From Lactuca virosa (taxonomy: Eukaryota > Streptophyta > Magnoliopsida > Asterales > Asteraceae): a stretch of 64,000 nucleotides of DNA. A program made the translations under genes and the position numbers. The stretch lies in contig CAKMRJ010002223.1 of NCBI GenBank assembly GCA_928212115.1, forward strand, positions 302,183,675-302,247,674, written 5' to 3'. Below, one piece after another: positions 55,350 to 64,000 of this stretch. The notes beneath the pieces are model-generated. The model was not told the DNA's origin. It did no database searches and saw nothing but the letters and a program-made list of their open reading frames with translations. Position 1 is the first letter of the stretch, and each line of letters opens with the position of its first letter.

Positions 55350-57354
55350 TAATATTAGGGTCAAATCGTCTTTGATCGGTCTTTATTTTGTCTTGGAATA
55401 TTGTTGAGTATGGATAAGCAGTAATTTTGGTTTAGTTGCCTGTTTTGTCTGATCTATGTGTTGCGGAGCTTCATTAGTTGTTAGGTAATTGGAGGTGTCA
55501 GGAGAATTTTATTATCAAAGGATTATAGGTAGTTAGAGTTCAGGGATTCATTAGAGGATGGGAAGTAGAATGGTTGATTAGAATTTTATCATCTATGGCA
55601 AGGTTTGTACCCTTTTAGTTTTCCTGAGATCACAGGAGTGGACAGGCTTGTGACCCCAGGGTTAGGTTATATTTCCAGCTCGGGTCCGCTAGTCGCGAGG
55701 GTTGGTAGTAGTATTTCAGTGCTGGTAAGCGTAGGTGAGTTGATGTGGTGTGAGCAACTTGCGAGACAAGTAGGTACCATATTCTCGGGTAGGCCGGGTG
55801 CCAGACTATCAGTTGGATTGCAAACAGGGATCTGTTCATGTCACCTGGGATCGAAGGGGAGGTGTTTTCCTGCGTACCCTTAGGATGGCGAGGGTAACCC
55901 AGGAGGAAGAAGTCAGGATTTCTTCAAATGCTTTGAGAGTGTGACATCTCCTGTATTCTCCGGGGTGAAATCGTGAAATTGTATTGTGTTGGAATGTTGC
56001 TGTATTGGGTAAGTCATATCTTGGGTTGACTTTCTGCTATGCTTGAGTTGATCTCTAACCAATGGGTGGTAGTTAGTGTCCCAAGTGGGGGGAGAATTGG
56101 GAATTCTCAGGTTGAGCGTCAACCATTGGAGGTTTTGTCTGTTGCTGTTCAGGTTGCGTTTTCCAGAATGGTCGGACATGCGTTAATCGGTGAACCTCTC
56201 AAGGAGCGGGAATTCTCTGAAGGAATTCAAAAGACGACAGTTGAGAAGCTAGGAACGCGTCACCAATTCCCTTGTGCAGTGTGTTTATGTTTCCTAAGTC
56301 CTTGGGGTATGCTTCCCCTCGATGATGGAATAGAATTTTGATTCATATCAGACTCGGGTTTCGGTAACCTATGGGACAATCGTGGAAGTTTTCTCGAACT
56401 AGTTCTGTAGTAGTAGAATCGGATCAGTCTCGATCAAGTATGGGCTTTGTGGCGAGTAAGTACGGAGTTAGGGATTCCCAAATATGTGCATGGTAGTGAT
56501 TCTTTGTGTGTATCTGTGGGTATTCAAGGTGGAAATAGGGTTGGTTCGGCTTACATGTTTGATCAGGTCTAAGTTATAGTTTGCAAATTAGATCTAGAGT
56601 CCGACTATCATCCCATTCTAGGGTCATGTGCGACCATAGTTTTGTAGGATTATGCTTGGGTAGCAACTTGTTCTATAGGTAAATCGTGCATGGTGGGATT
56701 TCAGCATCGTGGCTCTGGTTGGTGTTGTGAAGGACGTTGGTTAGGCCTTTTCTTTGGACAATGTTGATAGTTTATCGGGAGCTTTCCAGTCATAGGCTGT
56801 GGGCCTAGTGATCTTAGTAGTTCATTTCTTCTGTTGAAGCGCTTTCGAAATGGACACATTGTTGAGGTTCAGGCGAGCCGTAATCGGCTGCAATGAATCA
56901 GAAGATTTTGTGTGAAGTACAAGGGTAGGTCCTTGAACCTCAAGTTACAAGTTTAACCCGAGTTTCATATATAGTGGTATTCTGATCTAGGGTATTCCAT
57001 CCCAAGGATGACCAGACCCTATGATTGATTGGACCTGACGTGTTTGGTATTCCAGCCTGAGGCTGATTGGGCCAGGTATGAGTGTTCATGCTTACGAGCT
57101 GGTTATTATATGTATGTTGGTCCTGGGGATAAAGGAAGCATTGTCTTGTCAATCCTAAAAGGGTTCATCTCCCAGTTTACATCCCGTTGTTCATTATATC
57201 CCTGGGAATTGATTATCAAAACGAATTTCTTTTGAAGGAGTACCTAATCTCTTGTCAAGAAAAGAAATATAGGTAGCAGTGTGTGATTTGTGATTCTGTT
57301 TTCTGTTGGGGTGAGGTTGGTCACAGAGTGATGAGGAGGATAGATGTAGTTTTA
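55350..57354 (+). other. non-coding interior of element D
   Basis: Stands where protease to integrase should be. It shares scattered phrases with A (9462-9584 and 17176-18804), including an internal polypurine-tract copy. Small open frames match nothing. Confidence 0.6.
56083..56098 (+). other. internal copy of the polypurine tract in element D
   Basis: AAGTGGGGGGAGAATT about 1.8 kb upstream of the 3' tract. Element A has an equivalent copy at 17411. Confidence 0.6.
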
Positions 57355-57900
57355 CAAACTATCGAGAAGATTTAGCAGATTAGACAGCGATTGCAGAACG
57401 CTCAGAGTAGACACAAGAGCTACGCCGATCGACGCCGATCAGAGTTAGAGTTCCAGGTCGGTGACATGGTACTCCTGAAGGTCTCGCCCCTGGAAGGGTG
57501 TGATCCGCTTCAGGAAGAGGGGGAAACTGGGTTCCCAATACATTGGGCCGTTCAGAGTCATTGCTAGGGTTGGCAAGGTAGCTTACAGACTAGATCTTCC
57601 TGAGGAGTTCAGTCAGATCCACAACACTTTTCACGTTTTGCAATTGCGAAAGTGCATTCTGGATGAGCAGGCAGTGGTGTCATTGGATGACATTCAGGTT
57701 GATGAGTGCCTGAATTATGTGGAGAGGCCCGTGGCAATTCTGGAGAGGAAAGTGAAGATTCTGCGGAATAAGAAGATACCTTTGGTAAAGGTATAGTGGG
57801 AGCACCGTAGAGGGTCTGAGTGGACATGGGAGCCGGAGGCTGAGATGCGGGAGCACTATCCGGAGATGTTCACGTCAGCGGACTTCGAGGAAAAAGTCTA
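57355..57900 (+). pseudogene. integrase C-terminal fragment with chromodomain, element D
   Basis: Pieces are SYADRRRSELEFQVGDMVLL, then after a one-base shift near 57495 FRKRGKLGSQYIGPFRVIARVG, HNTFHVLQLRKCI, and a chromodomain-like end with WEHRRGSEWTWEPEAEMREH after an in-frame TAG at 57795. This part of chromovirus integrase reads histone marks to steer insertion. Here it is an isolated remnant, since the catalytic core is missing. Confidence 0.85.
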
Positions 57901-57904
57901 ATTC

Positions 57905-57918
57905 AAGTGGGGGAGAAT
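57905..57918 (+). other. 3' polypurine tract of element D
   Basis: AAGTGGGGGAGAAT directly before the LTR, identical to A's. Confidence 0.88.
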
Positions 57919-59086
57919 TGTAACACCCCGACTCTCAGGTACAAAATTTCAGTATTATATTTCCATTGAAAAGGTCGACTCGATGAGTTGGATGCCCTGA
58001 CTCGTTGAGGAGGCACGGTTTTGTTCACGGGTTTTAAGTGACCGACTCGACAAGTCGGAGGACAGACTCGACGAGTTAGAGCTGGAATGAGAAAACCCTA
58101 ATTTATGGGTTTGCACCCTATTTAAAGGACCTTAATCCATCTAGACCCCATTCCTGAGTGTGTGAGGAACTAAAGTGTGTTTTGGTGCTTTCATTAAGAG
58201 AACTCAAAGATTTAGAGGCTTGGATTGAAGAAGAGGAAGTGGATCTGCCATCTACATCGTTTTGGGAGCTAGCCTGAGGTTAAAAGCTTGTAACTTGACC
58301 CTTTCATAGTTAGATCTCTTTATGTTAAGATTAGGGTCATTTTAGCTTGTTTGGTGTTTCATTTTGGGTAATGATCATGATCTGAAGTTGCAACTTCAGA
58401 TCTAGACTCATCTTGGATCTTATGGTCATAAAGTTCCAGTCTTTTGCAATAAAATGCCTTATCCTCACTTAGAACGTTTTCTCTAGCTTGATTTTGGCCA
58501 CTTACACCTTGCATGTACGTAAAGTTTGCAAATTTACTTAAGAAGTATGCTCTAGGAACTCAGATCTGCAAAATGGAGCTTTGGGGTGGCTTATAAGCAT
58601 CTGAATGGAGAAGGACTGAAGAGACTCGACGAGTTGCATGGCCAACTCGGCGAGTCCGATGAATATTAGCCTTGAAGGTTTCTGCATGGACTCGGCGAGT
58701 CAGTAGAGTGACTCGACGATCCAGTTAGGGTGTCCTTGACTTCAGATTACGCATAGACTCGACGAGTTAGTGGTAAACTCGACGAGTCAGTGAGGGTTTT
58801 ATGACCTTCTGAACTCTTAAGGAACTTGACGAGTTACTAGATGCACTCAACGAGTTGAGTCAACATGGACTGTTGACCTTGACCATTGACTTGGACTTTG
58901 ACCAAGGGTTGACTAGTTGACTTATGGGGCATTTTGGGAAATTGGAAATTTATGGATATGGTTCTATGGTGAATATAGGTGGTGGAGTTTGTGACGGTGA
59001 TCCGAGAGTTTGAGCTTATCACTTCAGCGCGACAGTTGTGAGGTGAGTTATCCTCATTTTATCAGCTGGGTCTAAGGCACCAATGT
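57919..59086 (+). repeat. 3' LTR of element D (interrupted)
   Basis: Collinear with the 5' LTR but lacking a stretch of about 50 nt upstream of 'CATCTAGACCCC' (near 58140). It stops at CACCAATG, where the inverted LTR of E begins. Confidence 0.88.
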
Positions 59087-61335
59087 TGTCACACCCCAAA
59101 ACCGAAATGGCAGAAACGTTTTGGGGTGGATGACGTCATGTGTAGCATCACAACCAATGAATAATAGCAATCATAGCAACACAACCATTACAGTGAATAC
59201 TTAAATAAAAATGTTTACATCAGTTTGAAACTTTGTCTGAAACTTGTTTGAATTACATCAAATAGCTTTGTAAAGTATAAACATAAAACTCTTATTGCTC
59301 CAGCTTCTCAAAAATCCAGCAAGTATCTATCTACTGATTTCCTGAGAATACAAGCAGTTTAAAAATATCAGCATAAAGCTGGTGAGTTCATAAGCGGTAT
59401 TTTGCAATGAAAACTTGTTGATGAGCTCGTAAAAGTGTTCGTATAGTTTCAAGAAAATCTGATATTTTCTTTAGTGAAAATGTAGTGTTTTCAATTCTGT
59501 ATAAAACCATGAATGTTCGTTACTGAAAACTATGGTGATATGCGAAAATAATACTTCATGTGACTAGCTAATGCTAATCATGATGTATAAGTATTTCGTG
59601 CGTGAAACCATTGTATGATCGATTTTGTTTGAAAACCCTGGAAATTCTCCAGTTGTAGTGTGTATTAGTTCTATTTAGTAAAATAAAACTGTTGAAGAAT
59701 GACAGTTTGTAAACCAAGAGTGATTTATACATATTGTGAGTCGTATAACCATACTTGATATGACTAGAGACCTTTCCAACGTTCTTCAGGCGTCGAGTTA
59801 AATGACATTTGTCACCCTAGGCATGCCTGCCCAACTATAGCTAGCAGTTCGGGCGTGGGATTGTCAGTCCCGAATAGATCTAGTCACAAATCTCACGCTC
59901 TCCCTCCAGGAGACTCTGGTTATACTATGATAGGATTTATCCCTATACACCTAAGGGTACAGTATTGAAGTAGTGCCTCACAATATCGTACAATCTAGTT
60001 TACATGTAGTATAGTAGCGTTCTAACATAGTGAAAATCTGTATGTATACCGTATGTAGTGATAATTACAGTTATGAATACCATGATAAAGTAGTGATGTA
60101 AACTGTAAACTGTTTCTGTCTTTGTGCATATGTTTTAGTAGTGAAAGTTTCTGTACTTGTTATGTTTAGAAAATCCCAAACTATACTGATTATAGTTTGC
60201 ATGTATAACGTAGTGAGTATCGAGTCCGGAAAACTATGCAATTTTTTAGTGAAAACGTCCCTTATGCTCAACACAGTACAAAAGGGTTAAAGTATGAGAA
60301 TTGCATGAGTTTTATATTGTTGAAAACATTTATGTTTGGCTTGTATCCCCCCTGAAAACATTAAAAACATGAAAAATGTAGGGGTATGAACTCACCTGTA
60401 GTGGGCGATACGACTGAAAGATCGGTCTAGGATGCTAGGTGTCAAGTGAAGACTTGAGCACACACAAGAATCCTAATTAGCATATAAGGACACATATATG
60501 TATAAGATTAGAGTTTATACAACTAATCATGAAAGGTAACACCTTATTTGGACTAGGATACTCTAAGATTGAAGGATATGAATCACATATGATTGCATAC
60601 TAAGGTGGTACGGCCACTCAAAGGAGTTTACGGCCAAAATGACATGACGAAGGGAGTTTACGGCCAAGAGTTTACTGCCCATGAGTTTACTGCCCATGAG
60701 TTTACGACCGTAAACTCATGCTACTTTGCGCATATGGGTGTTTTAAAGGGCAAGAAGTATTGAAGAAGGGTTCTAGGTTCATGTCCAAGCCTTAGGAAGA
60801 GTTTAAGGTCCAAATGCACCACAAACTAGGGTTTACGGCCAAGGGAGATGCTCTTGGCCGTAAACACCTCATGTTTCTTGGAAAAGCTTGATTTTAAGGC
60901 TAGCATTATGAATCTTAACTAGATAACAAGAATAGGGAAGTCATACTTATGATTTGAAGGCAAAGGAGGGTGTTTTCGGCCCAAAACACCTAAGTGTTCT
61001 TGATGTTCTTGAGAGAGTTTTCGAGTTCCAAGCCTTAGAAATGGAAAGAGTGCAGAAAAATGGACCAAGCATCATACTTATAGGCTGGAGTTTACGGCTA
61101 TCATGAGTTTACGGCCGTAAACTCATGGTCCTGGCCGTAAACTCCTCATTTGAGGGTTTATGGCTTGATCAATGGTTTGGAACTTTAGTTGACCCATTCT
61201 AACACTTGGTCCCTTGATGTACTAAGCTTATAATGCTCAAACAGACTCTAAAACAGAGCTAAAAGCTAGCAGATACAAGTCTGACTTTGATTGAAGTGAA
61301 TAGTTTGTACAAGATATAAATTTTGGGTTGTCACA
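59087..61335 (-). repeat. 3' LTR of element E (minus strand)
   Basis: 2,249 bp, TGTCACACC at the left and TTGTCACA at the right on the plus strand. It holds an array of GAGTTTACGGCC half-sites and two long palindromes (60695-60720, 61102-61127). Confidence 0.9.
60620..61150 (-). repeat. TTTACGGCC/GGCCGTAAA palindrome array in LTR E
   Basis: Half-sites recur through the array. Two full 26-nt palindromes, CATGAGTTTACGG and its inverse (one with a central A change), lie at 61102-61127 and 60695-60720. This is a different sequence from ACTCGNCGAGT but also CpG-centred. Confidence 0.88.
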
Positions 61336-61348
61336 TCATCCCCCCGTT
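61336..61348 (-). other. polypurine tract of element E
   Basis: On the minus strand ACGGGGGGATGA precedes the LTR start TGTGACA. Confidence 0.7.
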
Positions 61349-61387
61349 AAAGGGAATTTCGTCCCGAAATTCAAGAATAGAGTACAA

Positions 61388-63910
61388 TCATGAACTTGGA
61401 AAGAGATGGGGATACTTCTGCTTCATTGAATCCTCGCGCTCCCAAGTGAATTCAGGACCTCGCTTGGCATTCCAGCGAACCTTCACTATCGGGATGCGAC
61501 TCTGTTTCGTACGTTTGACTTCCCGGTCCATGATTTCGACAGGTTCTTCCACGAAGTGTAGACTCTCGTCCAAATCAATCTCGTCGAGAGGAATCACAAG
61601 TGTCTCATCGGACAAACACTTCTTTAGGTTCGATACGTGGAAGACAGGATGGACGTTGTTGAGCTCTCGAGGTAACTAGAGTTTGTATGCTACGGGACCG
61701 ATCCTAGCAAGGATCTCAAAGGGTCCAATGTACCTTGGGTTTAGCTTTCCACGTTTTCCGAAGCGTATCATGCCTTTCCAGGGTGAGACCTTTAAAAGGA
61801 CTCGGTAACCCACCTGGAATTCCAAGGGTTTTCGTCTCTTATCGGCGTAAGTCTTTTGTCTATCTCGTGAGGCTTTCAGTCGTTCTCGGATTTGTACGAT
61901 CCTTTCAGTTGTCTCTCGAATGATTTCAGGACTAGTGAGAGTGCTGTCAGGGACTTGACCCCTGGCTAGTTGCGTGTCACCCACCTCAGCCTAGCACAGA
62001 GGGGATCTGCACTTGCGGCCGTAGATGGCTTCAAACGGCGCAGCCTTGATACTGGTATGGTAGCTGTTGTTGTAGGAAAATTCAACCAAAGGAAGATGAG
62101 TGTCCCATGACGTGCCGAAGTCAATGACGCATGCTCTCAACATGTCTTCCAATGTCTGAATTGTTCTCTCACTCTATCCATCTGTCTGAGGATGATAAGC
62201 CGTGCTCATATCCAATTTAGTTCCAAGAGCCTTCTGTAGCGATTGCCAAAATCTCGAGGTAAACCTGCTATCTCGGTCGGAGATAATGGATACAGGTACC
62301 CCATGAAGGCGAACTATCTCTTGAATGTAGATCCGCATGAGTCTCTCCATCTTGAAGTTTTCTTTGATTGGAAGGAAGTGGGCGGACTTCGTCAACCGAT
62401 CGACAATTACCCAGATGGCGTCGTGCCCACTCGAAGATCTGGGTAACTTGGTGATAAAATCCATCGTTATCCTTTCCTACTTCCACTCAGGTATTTCTGG
62501 CTGATGAAGTAAATCTGAGGGCTTCTGATATTCCACCTTTACCTTGGCACAAGTCAAACACTTGCCCACGAAGGTTGCAATTTCCACTTTCATGTTCGGC
62601 CACCAGTAGAGTTGTTTGAGATCCAGATACATTTTATCTGAACCTGGGTGAACGGAATACCTCGTCTTGTGAGCTTCGTTCATGACAACTTCTCTGTAAC
62701 CACCATACTTCGGGGTCCATATACGGTCCATGAAATAGTAAAATCCGTTTCCCTTGAGCTCTAAGTTCTTGTCCATTCCTCGCAATGATTCATTCGCCAC
62801 GTTCTCTGGTTTCAAAGCTTCCATCTGAGCCTCTCTGAGTTGCGCGGACAAATGGGATTGGATGGTCATTGTTAGTGCCTTCACCTTACGCCCTGAATAC
62901 TCCTTTCGACTGAGGGCATCTGCTACCACATTGGCCTTGTCGGGATGGTAGTGAATTTCGCACTCGTAGTCACTGAGTAGCTCTACCCATCGCCGCTGTC
63001 TCATGTTTAACTCCTTTTGATCAAAGATATGCTGCAAACTTTTATGGTCGGTGAAGATAGTGCACTTGGTTCCGTAGAGATAGTGTCTCCAGATCTTTAA
63101 CGCAAAGACCACTGCTCCCAACTCCAAATCGTGAGTTGTGTAATTGACCTCGTGTGTTTTCAACTGCCTCGAGGCATAGGCGATGACCTTTCCTCGCTGC
63201 ATGAGCACACAGCCTAGGCCCTGATTGGATGAATCACAATAGACCACGAAGTCTTCCGTCCCTTCGGGCAGGGACAAGATAGGTGCGTTGCATAGGGCCT
63301 GCTTCAATGTTTGAAACACAGTGTCTTGCTTGACTCCCCAACTAAAGGTTACACCTTTTTGTGTCAGGGTAGTTAAAGGCTTAGCGATTTTGGAGAAATT
63401 CTGGATAAACCGGTGATAATAGCCCGCGAGACCCAAGAATTGACGGATTTCTGTGGGTGTCTTTGGTGCAGACCAATTCTCTATCGCCTTGATCTTTGAA
63501 GGGTCCACGTGTATGCCTTCCTTGCTAACCACGTGACCGAGGAAATTCACCTTCCTGATCCAGAACTCACACTTTGAAAATTTAGCATATAGCTTCTCCG
63601 CCCTTAATGTTTCCAGCACCTGCCTCAAGTGCTGTTTATGATCATTCTCACTCCGAGAATAGACAAGTATATCGTCGATGAACACGATCACGAACTTGTT
63701 CAGGAAAGGGCGGCACACTCGATTCATCAGGTCCATAAATACTGCCGGTGCGTTGGTCAGACTAAAGGGCATTACTACAAATTCGTAGTGTCCATAGCGA
63801 GTTCGGAATGCTGTCTTGGGCACGTCATTCTCGTGAACTCGCAACTGATGGTACCCTGATCTCAGATCTATCTTTGAGAAATAACTGGCTCCCTGAAGTT
63901 GGTCGAAGAG
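61388..63910 (-). pseudogene. pol of element E: reverse transcriptase, RNase H, integrase, chromodomain
   Basis: The best preserved pol in the window. On the minus strand: reverse transcriptase (TAFRTRYGHYEFVVMPF, catalytic FIDDILVYSR, FLGLAGYYHRFIQNF), RNase H (FVVYCDSSNQGLG, YASRQLKTHE, FTDHKSLQHIF, NVVADALSRK), the integrase zinc region (HKTRYSVHPG ... CLTCAKVK), and the integrase core (MDFITKLP, IISDRDSRF, YHPQTDG). The C-terminal part has YADKRRKPLEFQVGYRVLL and IRFGKRGKLNPRYIGPFEIL, with a chromodomain (PIVKVRWNAKRGPEFTWERE) ending at 61388. In-frame stops replace a Trp near 62470 and a Gln near 62175. Frames also change near 62000 and near 61650. Reverse transcriptase is cut at 63910. 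Confidence 0.9.
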
Positions 63911-64000
63911 TGTGACAACCCGAAATTTCTATTCTGTACAACCATTCACTTCAATAGGAGTCAAAACTGTTTCTGCTAATTTTCAAGCTTTTTGGAATAA
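63911..64000 (+). repeat. start of LTR H, same family as E but opposite orientation
   Basis: TGTGACAACCCGAAATTTCT matches the sense start of LTR E (TGTGACAACCCAAAATTTAT on the minus strand from 61335), and the match continues through CACTTCAAT. It runs out of the window. Confidence 0.8.

Larger units (their letters stand above)
51944..59086 (+). mobile_element. Ty3/gypsy-type element D, non-autonomous, 3' LTR interrupted by E
   Basis: 5' LTR 51944-53926, tRNA-iMet primer site, short gag (54738-55349), non-coding interior, a fragment of integrase C-terminus with chromodomain (57355-57900), polypurine tract, and a 3' LTR from 57919 cut at about 59086 by LTR E. No protease, reverse transcriptase, RNase H or integrase core. 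Its architecture parallels element A. Confidence 0.87.
59087..63910 (-). mobile_element. Ty3/gypsy chromovirus element E (minus strand), interrupted by H
   Basis: 3' LTR at 59087-61335 (sense on minus), polypurine tract, then pol reading leftward from 63910 to 61388. The 5' part of reverse transcriptase and everything upstream are cut off at 63911 by an LTR of the same family in the other orientation. Confidence 0.88.

Overview
The window looks like a stretch of a flowering-plant nuclear genome: AT-rich, gene-poor and packed with nested transposons. It holds GT-AG introns, a plant-only transcription factor family (BASIC PENTACYSTEINE), and retrotransposon primer-binding sites matching plant initiator tRNA-Met. 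Dense ACTCGNCGAGT motifs in the LTRs are something I associate with lettuce (Lactuca, Asteraceae); that genus call is inference.

Layout. (1) 748-4445: a PIF/Harbinger DNA transposon on the minus strand with a decayed Myb/SANT gene and only the last exon of its transposase. (2) 4498-23403: a host tandem array of about 304-bp units, split by a 15.7-kb Ty3/gypsy-type element ('A', 5253-20995, target duplication ACACC) and a 1.8-kb Mutator-like element (21147-22930). Element A is itself split by a copia-like element ('B1', 9585-17170, target duplication GATTC). A second Mutator-like element lies at 23520-25231. (3) 26.0-28.6 kb: the only convincing host gene, a class II BPC (GAGA-binding) factor with an uninterrupted 327-codon reading frame and a leader intron. 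(4) 28.6-34.3 kb: low-coding intergenic DNA with a tandem duplication, a candidate MITE and an orphan housekeeping-type promoter. (5) 34356-41252: a 5'-truncated Athila-like gypsy element. (6) 41253-48570: a minus-strand gypsy element ('C') carrying a truncated copia-like element ('B2'). (7) 48590-64000: LTRs inserted in LTRs (F, F', G, D, E, H).

Nearly all transposon genes are broken by frameshifts, stops or deletions. A and D keep LTRs, primer site, polypurine tract, a piece of gag and a shared non-coding interior but no reverse transcriptase, so they look like non-autonomous partners of elements such as C or E.

The most unusual signals are structural. B1 and B2 carry hairpins with an almost invariant 17-nt loop (ATTACGGCATCCCTCTT) on stems whose sequences differ from copy to copy yet remain self-complementary. 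A second leader module behaves the same way. Four gypsy LTR families share a transcribed hairpin with a constant AAAGTT/AACTTT core and varying, still-paired outer arms. CpG-centred palindromes are repeated inside LTRs and leaders of unrelated retrotransposon superfamilies.
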